A program made the position numbers and the translations under genes. A stretch of 6,937 nucleotides of DNA. Origin: an uncultured Porphyromonadaceae bacterium (GTDB taxonomy: Bacteria > Bacteroidota > Bacteroidia > Bacteroidales > Muribaculaceae). Below the pieces are notes generated by a model that was not told the origin of the DNA, did not search any database, and saw only the letters and a list, made by a program, of their open reading frames with translations. The stretch is taken from the NCBI GenBank assembly GCA_947177605.1, contig CAMWUX010000064.1, positions 1-6,937 of the forward strand, given 5' to 3'. This document shows, one piece after another, positions 1 to 5,579 of this stretch (positions are counted from its first letter, which is position 1; each line of letters starts with the position of its first letter).

Positions 1-68
1 AGCGAGCATCCTCGACGGCCCTCCTTCGAGAGCTCGAATATCAGTCGGCCGTAGTATGTACTGTTCAT
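1..68 (-). CDS. gcvPB: Glycine dehydrogenase (decarboxylating) subunit 2, N-terminal fragment cut by the window edge
   Basis: Reading the minus strand from an ATG at 68 gives 22 codons (MNSTYYGRLIFELSKEGRRG...) before the window ends. The FELSxxGRRG stretch, followed by Cys-Ser and the start of a Leu codon, matches the well-conserved N terminus of the P-protein second subunit. In the family this subunit carries the pyridoxal-phosphate lysine and pairs with GcvPA to decarboxylate glycine; that catalytic part lies outside the window. The start overlaps the gcvPA stop as ATGA (4 bases), which suggests translational coupling and balanced production of the two halves. The identification rests on position plus about 20 residues, but both agree. 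Nothing can be said about whether the gene is intact further left. Confidence 0.88.
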   Translation of the reverse strand, partial: MNSTYYGRLIFELSKEGRRGCS

Positions 69-1396
69 TTCGGTAAGCGGTTTACGAGTTCGACAAAGGT
101 ATCCATCTGAGCCGATGTGTTGAGTTCGGTCACGGCGATGAGTATAGCATCGTCGGCCACTTTCACGCCGGGGAGCAGACCCATGGCCACGCCTTGGGCT
201 ATCAGTTCGTCAACGGGGAAGTCGGTATGCATCAGGAATTCATTGAAGAATGGTTGCGCCGGATATGCGAGCTTCATACGACCGGTGGCTTCGAGGCGGG
301 AGGCCAGTTCGTGTGCTCCGGCATAACTCTTACCGCACACTTCGCGTAGCCCTTTGGGACCGAGGACGGAGAGATATATGGCAGTATGGAGAGCCATCAG
401 TCCCTGATTGGAGCAGATATTGGATGTGGCCTTGTCGCGGCGGATATGCTGTTCGCGAGCCTGAAGGGTGAGTACGAAAGTGCGTCGTCCGTCGGCATCG
501 GTGGTGGCGCCCACGATGCGGCCGGGCAGCTTGCGTATCAGCGCTTTGGTGGTGCATATATAGCCGAGGTAAGGGCCACCGCTGCAGAGCGGCATGCCGA
601 GCGACTGGGCGTCGCCTACGGCAATATCGGCACCCCACTCGCCGGGAGAGCGCAACATGGCAAGGTCGGAAGGTATGGCATTAACGATCAGTAGAGCCTT
701 GGCCTTGTGGCACATTTCGGCCACGTCGGTCCAGTCTTCCACGATACCGTAGAAATTGGGCTCTGCGAGCACTACGCCTGCCACATCGCCATCGGCGAGC
801 ATCCTTTCGAGGTCGGACAGGGAGGTGACGCCCTCGCAGGCGGGAATGGTGTCGATGCGGACGCCATGATAGCGGGCATAGGTATCGACTACTTTTCTGA
901 CGGCGGGATTGAGCGTGGCCGATACGAGCACGCGATTGCGCTTGCGCGCAGCTGCTACGGCCATCATCACGGCTTCGGCTGTGGCTGTGGCGCCGTCGTA
1001 CATCGATGCGTTGCTCACATCCATCCCGGTAAGTTCGGCCATCATCGACTGATATTCAAAGATGTATTGCAGTGTGCCCTGCGATATCTCTGGTTGGTAG
1101 GGGGTGTAGGCCGTGAGAAATTCAGATCGGCCGGTGATGTGTGAGATCACGGCAGGAGTGTAGTGGTTGTAGTAGCCGGCGCCGGCGAAGCAGGTCAGCT
1201 GCTTGTTGGCCGAAGCGAGGTGCTTGAAGTATTCGCGTATCTCCGGTTCGCTTTTCGGCTCGGGGAGACAGTAGTCCTTGGTCATACGCAGCTCCTCGGG
1301 CACGTCGGCGTATAGGTCGGCAAGCGAACCGACGCCGCAGCGGCGCAGCATTTCGGCCACATCCTCGGGGGTATGCGGAAAATAATGGTGGGGCAT
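65..1396 (-). CDS. gcvPA: Glycine dehydrogenase (decarboxylating) subunit 1 (P-protein, N-terminal half)
   Basis: This 443-residue protein is the first half of a split P-protein of the glycine cleavage system. With GcvPB it decarboxylates glycine and loads the aminomethyl group onto lipoyl-GcvH in the cytoplasm. Family hallmarks are visible: FAGAGYYNHYTP at about residues 70-81, TAYTPYQPEISQGTLQ at about 95-110, and NASMYDGATATAEA from about 129. Length is normal for a stand-alone subunit 1 (about 440-450), and there is no fused second half because the TGA overlaps the gcvPB ATG. The ATG at 1396 is chosen because residues 1-10 (MPHHYFPHTP) fit the family N terminus (Y-hydrophobic-PHT). It starts 15 bases after the gcvH stop with no strong Shine-Dalgarno sequence, as is usual in Bacteroidetes. 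The PLP lysine is expected on the other subunit, so its absence here is normal. Confidence 0.96.
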   Translation of the reverse strand: MPHHYFPHTPEDVAEMLRRCGVGSLADLYADVPEELRMTKDYCLPEPKSEPEIREYFKHLASANKQLTCFAGAGYYNHYTPAVISHITGRSEFLTAYTPYQPEISQGTLQYIFEYQSMMAELTGMDVSNASMYDGATATAEAVMMAVAAARKRNRVLVSATLNPAVRKVVDTYARYHGVRIDTIPACEGVTSLSDLERMLADGDVAGVVLAEPNFYGIVEDWTDVAEMCHKAKALLIVNAIPSDLAMLRSPGEWGADIAVGDAQSLGMPLCSGGPYLGYICTTKALIRKLPGRIVGATTDADGRRTFVLTLQAREQHIRRDKATSNICSNQGLMALHTAIYLSVLGPKGLREVCGKSYAGAHELASRLEATGRMKLAYPAQPFFNEFLMHTDFPVDELIAQGVAMGLLPGVKVADDAILIAVTELNTSAQMDTFVELVNRLPK

Positions 1397-1411
1397 GGCA
1401 GGGGAGCGGGC

Positions 1412-1780
1412 TTATTCGGCAATCATTTTATCGTAAGCCTCTTTGTCCATCAACTGTTCGAGCGATGCGGGATCGGTGATCTCGACCTTGATGATCCAGT
1501 TAGCCATGGGATCTTCGTTGACGAGGCGGGGATTCTCCTCAAGCGCTTCGTTGACTTCGAGTACTGTACCGGTCACCGGGGAGATGAGGTCGGAGGCAGC
1601 TTTCACGCTTTCCACGGCGCCGAATTCCTCTCCGGCGGTCACTTCGTCGCCCTCCTCCGGCATATCTACATAGACTACGTTGCCCAACTGATGCTGTGCG
1701 TAGTCGGTGATACCTACGAATGCGATGTTGCCCTCTACGTTGGCGTACTCATGTGTGGCGGAATAATACAGTTTGCTCAT
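1412..1780 (-). CDS. gcvH: Glycine cleavage system H-protein (lipoyl carrier)
   Basis: This is a 122-residue cytoplasmic carrier whose lipoyl arm shuttles the aminomethyl group from P-protein to T-protein and is reoxidised by L-protein. The lipoylation site is clear: GAVESVKAASDL (54-65) puts the acceptor at Lys60, followed by SPVTGTV, the other strand of the lipoyl hairpin. The N-terminal THEYAN and GITDYAQHQLGNVVYVD (about 23-39) are also characteristic. The usual HEW is HEY here, a mild change. Length is close to the family norm (about 125-130). The gene lies 28 bases after gcvT and 15 before gcvPA, inside the operon. Lys60 is the expected substrate of the lipoate-protein ligase encoded two genes upstream. 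An octanoylated or lipoylated form could also arise through a LipB/LipA route elsewhere in the genome, which cannot be judged here. Confidence 0.97.
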   Translation of the reverse strand: MSKLYYSATHEYANVEGNIAFVGITDYAQHQLGNVVYVDMPEEGDEVTAGEEFGAVESVKAASDLISPVTGTVLEVNEALEENPRLVNEDPMANWIIKVEITDPASLEQLMDKEAYDKMIAE

Positions 1781-1808
1781 AATGATTCGGTTTATAGTGT
1801 TGATATTA

Positions 1809-2906
1809 TTATTTCTTGTAACTCTTGTTGTAGAACTTTCGCGATGTGACGGTGGCCGGCCACACCTTGTTGCGGATACGCACCATCACGCGGGTGTCCT
1901 TGGCCGTAAGTTCGGTGGCTACGAGCGCAGCGGCGATACTCTCGTCGAGGGATATGCCACGGTAGCCGGTGGTGACAACGCCGATGACGTTGCCCTCGGT
2001 GTCGGTCACTTCGTAGCCGTGGCGCGGAATGGCGCGACCTTCCATGCGCAGGCCGACGAGTTTGCGTGCCGGGCCGGCGGTCTTCTGGTCGACGATGGCC
2101 TGACGGCCGATGAAGTCGGGCTTGTCGGTCTTGACAAACATACTCAGACAAGCCTCTACGGGGGTGATTTCATCGGTGAGTTCGTTGCCGTAGAGCGGCA
2201 GGCCGACTTCGAAACGGAGGGTATCGCGGCATCCGAGACCGCAGGGCTTGACGCGGCCGGATTCCATGAGCGCGTCCCAATAGGAGGCTATGGCATCGGC
2301 GGGTCCGTAGATCTCGAATCCGTCCTCACCGGTGTAGCCTGTGCGGCTCACGAGGATATGGCGGCCGTCGAGCAATTCCTCACGGAAGGTATAGAATTTC
2401 AGATCGGCCACGTTGATGCCGAGCACTTCGCTCATCACCCTCTCGCTTTCGGGACCCTGGAGGGCAATCTCGGCGAGTTGGTCGGAAAGATTGTCGATCT
2501 CCACATCGAAGCCATCGGCGTGGCTTTCGATCCACGCCACATCCTTGGCAATATTGGAGGCGTTGATGACCAGAAGGAAGGAATCGTCGGCGCGCTTGTA
2601 GACGAGCAGGTCGTCGACCACTCCGCCGGAGCCGTTGAGCATCATGCCGTAGAATACCTGGCCTATGGGGGCGCCGGTGATGTCGTTGCTGAAAATATAG
2701 TTGACAAAGGCTTCGGCAGCGGGGCCGGAGACGTTGACTTCACCCATGTGGCTTACGTCGAACACGCCGCAGGCGGTGCGCACGGCTTTGTGCTCTTCTT
2801 CGATCGAGCTGTACTGGATGGGCATATCGAAGCCTGCGAAGGGGCTCATCAATGCTCCTGCGGCCACGTGGCGGCTATGGAGGGGTGTGGTTTTTAGTTC
2901 GGGCAT
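1809..2906 (-). CDS. gcvT: Glycine cleavage system T-protein (aminomethyltransferase)
   Basis: This 365-residue enzyme takes the aminomethyl group from GcvH, forms 5,10-methylenetetrahydrofolate and releases ammonia. Motifs run in the family order: PFAGFDMPIQY (22-32), CGVFDVSHMGE (46-56), NGSGGVVDDL (91-100), whose Asp98/Asp99 region holds the conserved catalytic aspartate of the family, RTGYTGEDGFE (188-198), and CGLGCRDTLR (222-231). The C terminus is Lys-rich (NKSYKK), which is unremarkable. I chose the ATG at 2906 (MPELKTTPLH...). A TTG two codons upstream at 2912 would overlap the lplA stop, but TTG starts are less usual and the ATG gives the normal N terminus. With that start, only 2 bases separate lplA from gcvT, so the two are probably co-translated. 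Confidence 0.96.
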   Translation of the reverse strand: MPELKTTPLHSRHVAAGALMSPFAGFDMPIQYSSIEEEHKAVRTACGVFDVSHMGEVNVSGPAAEAFVNYIFSNDITGAPIGQVFYGMMLNGSGGVVDDLLVYKRADDSFLLVINASNIAKDVAWIESHADGFDVEIDNLSDQLAEIALQGPESERVMSEVLGINVADLKFYTFREELLDGRHILVSRTGYTGEDGFEIYGPADAIASYWDALMESGRVKPCGLGCRDTLRFEVGLPLYGNELTDEITPVEACLSMFVKTDKPDFIGRQAIVDQKTAGPARKLVGLRMEGRAIPRHGYEVTDTEGNVIGVVTTGYRGISLDESIAAALVATELTAKDTRVMVRIRNKVWPATVTSRKFYNKSYKK

Positions 2907-2908
2907 AA

Positions 2909-3916
2909 TCAAGGTATTATAAGGTTGATAAAATCGTTGGTCTGCAATCCGCGTATCACCCCGGCCGTATCCACTCCTTCGAGAGCCGAGCCGATGGCGT
3001 CGCGGGAATAATCCACTCCGGCAAGAGGGCGGAGTAGCATCGAGTCCAGATCGGCGAGAAGAAAGAAGTCGCCGCCTAGATTGACATATTCGATGCGGTT
3101 GTCGGTATCTATATTGAGTTGAACATGAAACTGTCCGGCACCTTCGATCCGGCTTCGTCGCTCTACTGACGGACGCTGACTGCGCCTGCCGAATATCCAG
3201 TCGTCGGAATAATAGGAGCGGGCGATGCGCTCGATCTCTATTATATCGGCTTCACTGAGTAGTAGCGTCGGGCCCTTGCAGAGCGTCCGCTTCATGTAGG
3301 ACAGGAAGCGCGGTATGGTGATGTCGGTATGTCGGCGGAGGGTGGTGATGCGGGAGGGTACGGATGCCACGCCGTTGGCCCTGAGCTTTGCTCGGGAAGG
3401 AGTGATGGCGCGTGCCATGTGAGCCATATCGGTGTCGATGAGCATAGTGCCGTGGACTATTGAAGCCCGCGTGGTATGGTAGAATGCATTGCCGGAAACT
3501 TTCATTCCTGCCACTTCGATGTCATTGCGTCCCGAGGCGGTGGCATCCAGTCCGAGGCTACGCAGCGCTTCGGCTACCATGGAGGTGTAGCGGGAGAATG
3601 TGTCGGCCACAGGTGTTGAGGTATGCGTGATGTAGCTCATCATCACATTGTCCATATCGGCATACACGCAGCCTCCTCCGCTTTTGCGGCGGTAGAAGCG
3701 GATGCCGTGGGCGCGGCAATACTCCATGTCGACTTCGGCATATGCATCCTGATTGCGCCCGAAGATGACGGTAGGCTCCACCTGCCACATGAAGAAGCAA
3801 TCGGAGCTGATGGCGCTTCCATCGGCCAAAGTGCCTGCGGCGAGATACTCTTCCATAGCAAGATAGAAGGGCAACTCGCGCACTTGGGAGGAGTATGGCA
3901 ATTCGACGTATCTCAT
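2909..3916 (-). CDS. lplA: Lipoate-protein ligase, LplA type
   Basis: This 335-residue protein is predicted to activate free lipoate with ATP and transfer it to lysines of lipoyl domains, here most likely Lys60 of the neighbouring GcvH. Visible hallmarks are PFYLAMEEYL (16-25), FGRNQDAYAEV (52-62), the lipoyl-AMP loop RRKSGGGCVYAD (76-87), GRNDIEVAGMKVSGNA (129-144) with the catalytic lysine at 139, HGTMLID (155-161), and PSRAKLRANGVASVPSR (173-189). Residues about 220-335 follow with YYSDDWIFG (235-243) and look like the C-terminal accessory domain, so this is a full-length two-domain enzyme rather than a short LipM/LipL type. The ATG at 3916 is kept because the conserved segment begins by residue 16. 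It is the first gene of the operon, directly behind a candidate promoter. The operon position suggests it supplies lipoylated GcvH from scavenged lipoate; substrate range is inferred. Confidence 0.93.
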   Translation of the reverse strand: MRYVELPYSSQVRELPFYLAMEEYLAAGTLADGSAISSDCFFMWQVEPTVIFGRNQDAYAEVDMEYCRAHGIRFYRRKSGGGCVYADMDNVMMSYITHTSTPVADTFSRYTSMVAEALRSLGLDATASGRNDIEVAGMKVSGNAFYHTTRASIVHGTMLIDTDMAHMARAITPSRAKLRANGVASVPSRITTLRRHTDITIPRFLSYMKRTLCKGPTLLLSEADIIEIERIARSYYSDDWIFGRRSQRPSVERRSRIEGAGQFHVQLNIDTDNRIEYVNLGGDFFLLADLDSMLLRPLAGVDYSRDAIGSALEGVDTAGVIRGLQTNDFINLIIP

Positions 3917-3924
3917 GGCATTGA

Positions 3925-3954
3925 CAAAGGTAACGAACTAAATAGAATATTAAA
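3925..3954 (-). promoter_or_regulatory. Candidate Bacteroidetes-type promoter for the lplA-gcvTHPA-gcvPB operon
   Basis: On the minus strand, TACCTTTG (3932 down to 3925) matches the Bacteroidetes -7 consensus TAnnTTTG at all six fixed positions. TTTA (3954 to 3951) lies 18 bases upstream and matches three of four bases of the -33 TTTG element. The predicted transcription start falls about 3919-3921, only a few bases before the lplA ATG at 3916. It is the only good match in this gap in the right direction. The call is by motif alone. Chance occurrence of the -7 box in a gap this size is not negligible. Confidence 0.5.
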
Positions 3955-3970
3955 GAAAAAAATCGCAGAA

Positions 3971-4017
3971 TATTTTGTTATGTTTAGAAAGCAATTTGCT
4001 AAATTCGCAACAAAATA
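3971..4017. repeat. Nested inverted repeat (dyad) in the divergent intergenic gap
   Basis: TATTTTGTT (3971-3979) and AACAAAATA (4009-4017) are perfect 9-base reverse complements separated by 29 bases. Within that loop AGCAA-T-TTGCT (3990-4000) is an 11-base palindrome with a single central T. The centre of the outer repeat is 3994 and that of the inner one is 3995, so the two are almost concentric. This could be a binding site for a dimeric regulator acting on either operon, or a hairpin in the leader of the rightward transcript. The arms are A+T-rich, so some self-complementarity is expected by chance. No run of T follows that would make it an obvious terminator. Confidence 0.4.
3979..3986 (+). 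promoter_or_regulatory. Weak candidate -7 element for the rightward operon
   Basis: TATGTTTA matches five of the six fixed positions of TAnnTTTG (A instead of the last G). No TTTG is found 18-21 bases upstream. If used, it would start the mRNA about 55-60 bases before the ATG at 4050, inside the nested inverted repeat, so the inner palindrome and the right arm would be transcribed. It is listed because the three-gene plus-strand operon needs a promoter in this gap and no better match is visible. Confidence 0.2.
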
Positions 4018-4049
4018 ATTACAACCACGCTTTCCCACACATTATTTAT

Positions 4050-4595
4050 ATGGTATACAAATTTCGCTTAGTATCTGACGAAGTCGACAATTTCCGCCGC
4101 GAAATAGATATCGACGCCGATGCCAACTTCCTCACTCTGCGCAACGCTATCTGCGAGTCGGTAGGCTACGACAAATCGCAGATGAACTCTTTCTTTATCT
4201 GCGACGACGGATGGGAGAAAGGTAAGGAAATCACTCTTGAAGATATGGGCTCCGATACGTCGGAGGATGTATATCTGATGGACGACACCATTATCTCCGA
4301 CTTTATCGAGGATGAAGGTCAGCGTATGATATTCGTGTTCGATTATCTTACCGACCGCAGTTTCTTCATGGAGCTCAAGAAGGCTGAGCCGGGTCGCACG
4401 CTTCAGGATCCGGTATGCTCTCTGGCTATGGGCAAGGCTCCCGAGCAGTTTGTCGATCTCGACGAATTTGAGGCGAAGATCGATACCAAGGCTGTGGCTG
4501 CGCCTGATATCGACGAGGACTTCTACGGCTCCGAGGAGTTTAACGCCGACGAATTCGATGCCGAGGGCTTCGACGAGATGAGCTTCGACGACTGA
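4050..4595 (+). CDS. pRiA4b ORF-3-like (IS1096 TnpR-like passenger) family protein with acidic tail
   Basis: This is a 181-residue protein of unknown function. The N-terminal part (MVYKFRLVSDEVDNFRREI, then LTLRNAICESVGYD at 28-41, SFFICDDGWEKGKEITLED at 47-65, and FVFDYLTDRSFFMEL at 95-109) has the pattern of the plasmid pRiA4b ORF-3 fold: a short strand, a helix that begins the 'xLRxAI' segment, then an 'FFxxDDxW' strand and a 'FxYDYxDxW'-like strand. The family name comes from plasmid and IS passengers, but the gene here looks chromosomal. Residues 153-181 are strongly acidic (14 Asp/Glu, no Lys or Arg), with Phe at 158, 164, 169, 174 and 179. There is no signal peptide or membrane segment, so it is probably cytoplasmic. 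I chose the ATG at 4050. An in-frame TTG at 3975 would add 25 uncharacteristic residues encoded by the intergenic repeat. Its TGA overlaps the ruvX ATG by one base, so it is probably co-expressed with ruvX and def. Family assignment is moderately sure; function is unknown. Confidence 0.75.
   Translation: MVYKFRLVSDEVDNFRREIDIDADANFLTLRNAICESVGYDKSQMNSFFICDDGWEKGKEITLEDMGSDTSEDVYLMDDTIISDFIEDEGQRMIFVFDYLTDRSFFMELKKAEPGRTLQDPVCSLAMGKAPEQFVDLDEFEAKIDTKAVAAPDIDEDFYGSEEFNADEFDAEGFDEMSFDD
4567..4591 (+). repeat. Tandem 15-base-period microrepeat in the acidic tail
   Basis: GCTTCGACGA occurs at 4567-4576 and again at 4582-4591, exactly 15 bases (five codons) apart and in frame. It encodes successive Gly/Ser-Phe-Asp-Glu/Asp units at the end of the pRiA4b-like protein. 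It matches the five-residue spacing of Phe in the tail (164, 169, 174, 179). This is consistent with growth of the tail by in-frame duplication, though the remaining units have diverged at the DNA level. Confidence 0.5.
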
Positions 4596-5023
4596 TGGGC
4601 CGACTGCTGGCCATCGATTACGGACGCCGCCGTTGCGGGCTCGCCGTCACCGATCCGCTCAGGATCGTGGCTACAGCGCTCGAAACCGTGGCTACTCCCA
4701 CGCTCATCGATTATCTCAAACGATACACGGCGGAGAATCCCGTCGACTATATTATAATAGGAAAGCCGACTGATATGGCCGGGCGACCGTCGGACTCGAT
4801 GCGATATATAGAGCCGGCTGTAGGGCGTATCCGAAAGGAACTCCCCGGTATGCCGATCTACTTCTTCGACGAACGCTTCACATCCACCATAGCACACCGA
4901 TCGATGATCGACAGCGGTATGACGCGCTCGCAGCGCCGCAACCGCGAGGCCGTGGACCGGATGGCAGCCACTATAATACTCAACGACTTTCTGCAAAGCA
5001 AATTTTACCAGACACTCCAATGA
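4595..5023 (+). CDS. ruvX: RuvX/YqgF family putative Holliday junction resolvase / pre-16S rRNA nuclease
   Basis: This 142-residue RNase H-fold nuclease has the normal length for the family (about 135-150). The likely metal-binding acids are visible: Asp8 in LLAIDYGRRRCGLAVTD (4-20), Glu93 in YFFDERFTS (89-97), and Asp121 in VDRMAATIIL (120-129). The central strand DYIIIGKPTDMAGRPSD (51-67) is also typical. YqgF was first predicted as a Holliday junction resolvase; later work in E. coli links it to maturation of the 16S rRNA 5' end, so either role is possible. The ATG at 4595 overlaps the preceding TGA (TGATG), and its own stop overlaps the def start as ATGA. The gene therefore sits inside a translationally coupled trio. 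Placement with peptide deformylase fits a translation or ribosome-related role. Confidence 0.94.
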   Translation: MGRLLAIDYGRRRCGLAVTDPLRIVATALETVATPTLIDYLKRYTAENPVDYIIIGKPTDMAGRPSDSMRYIEPAVGRIRKELPGMPIYFFDERFTSTIAHRSMIDSGMTRSQRRNREAVDRMAATIILNDFLQSKFYQTLQ

Positions 5024-5577
5024 ATCTTCCCATCTATCTCTACGGCAACCAGGTGCTGCGCAAGCAGGCCGAACCTCTCACTCCCGAATATCCCGAGCTC
5101 AAGCAGCTCGTGGCAGATATGTATCAGACGATGTACAATAGTGAGGGCGTGGGGCTTGCTGCTCCGCAGATTGGCCGCTCGATTCGCCTTGTGGTGATCG
5201 ACGCGTCTCCCGTGGCCGACAGTTTCCCCGAATGTGCAGGTCGCATACTCACGCTCATCAATCCGGAGATAGAGATACTCGATGGAGATATGATAACTCG
5301 CTCGGAAGGCTGCCTGAGCCTGCCCGGGATGTCGGAGAATGTACCACGCGTGGAGCATATCCGCCTGTCGTGGGTCGACGAGGATTTTAATCCTCACACC
5401 GAAGAGATATCGGGATATCTGGCGCGTATCGTGCAGCACGAGTGCGATCATCTCGAAGGCAAGCTGTATATCGACCATGCTTCGCCGATACGCAAGCAGC
5501 TTATGAAAGGCAAGCTCGCCAAAATCCTTCAGGGTCGCATCGCCTGCGACTACCCGGCCCGCTATCCTCGCCGTTAG
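5020..5577 (+). CDS. def: Peptide deformylase
   Basis: This 185-residue metalloenzyme removes the N-formyl group from the initiator methionine of nascent proteins. All three catalytic motifs are intact: GVGLAAPQIG (43-52), EGCLS (96-100) with the metal-ligand Cys98, and QHECDHLEG (139-147) with ligands His140 and His144 and catalytic Glu141. The N-terminal IYLYGNQVLRKQAEPL and the Asn-Pro-Glu at 81-83 are typical. Length fits bacterial deformylases (about 165-190). The ATG overlaps the ruvX TGA by four bases, so translation is probably coupled. The stop at 5577 is two bases from the stop of the convergent ATPase gene, and no terminator hairpin with a T run follows. Transcription probably either ends inside the neighbour or reads into it as antisense. 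Confidence 0.97.
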   Translation: MNLPIYLYGNQVLRKQAEPLTPEYPELKQLVADMYQTMYNSEGVGLAAPQIGRSIRLVVIDASPVADSFPECAGRILTLINPEIEILDGDMITRSEGCLSLPGMSENVPRVEHIRLSWVDEDFNPHTEEISGYLARIVQHECDHLEGKLYIDHASPIRKQLMKGKLAKILQGRIACDYPARYPRR

Positions 5578-5579
5578 TG

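Noticed and set aside
707..1144. Plus-strand open frame opposite gcvPA
   Set aside because: It is a shadow of gcvPA with a His/Gly-rich translation and no motif; other plus-strand frames inside 117-694 are likewise shadows.
1773..2897. Long plus-strand open frame (374 codons) opposite gcvT
   Set aside because: It mirrors gcvT, which has unmistakable family motifs. High-G+C codon bias keeps antisense frames open. Its Gly/Ala/His/Val-rich translation resembles no known protein.
3917..4049. Glycine riboswitch before the glycine operon
   Set aside because: The candidate promoter leaves almost no leader on the lplA side, and no tandem aptamer-like stems are visible in the gap.
3975..4049. TTG start adding 25 residues to the pRiA4b-like protein
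   Set aside because: The extension has no family-like sequence, is encoded by A+T-rich intergenic DNA with the inverted repeat, and the ATG at 4050 gives the expected N terminus.
4050..4595. Insertion sequence or plasmid remnant, because of the pRiA4b/IS1096 family name
   Set aside because: No transposase, terminal inverted repeats or target duplications are seen, and the gene overlaps ruvX in a tight operon with similar base composition.
4523..5020. Minus-strand open frame opposite ruvX
   Set aside because: RuvX motifs on the plus strand are intact and the antisense translation shows no recognisable domain.
5005..5478. Minus-strand open frame opposite def
   Set aside because: Peptide deformylase with all three catalytic motifs occupies the other strand, so this is a shadow.
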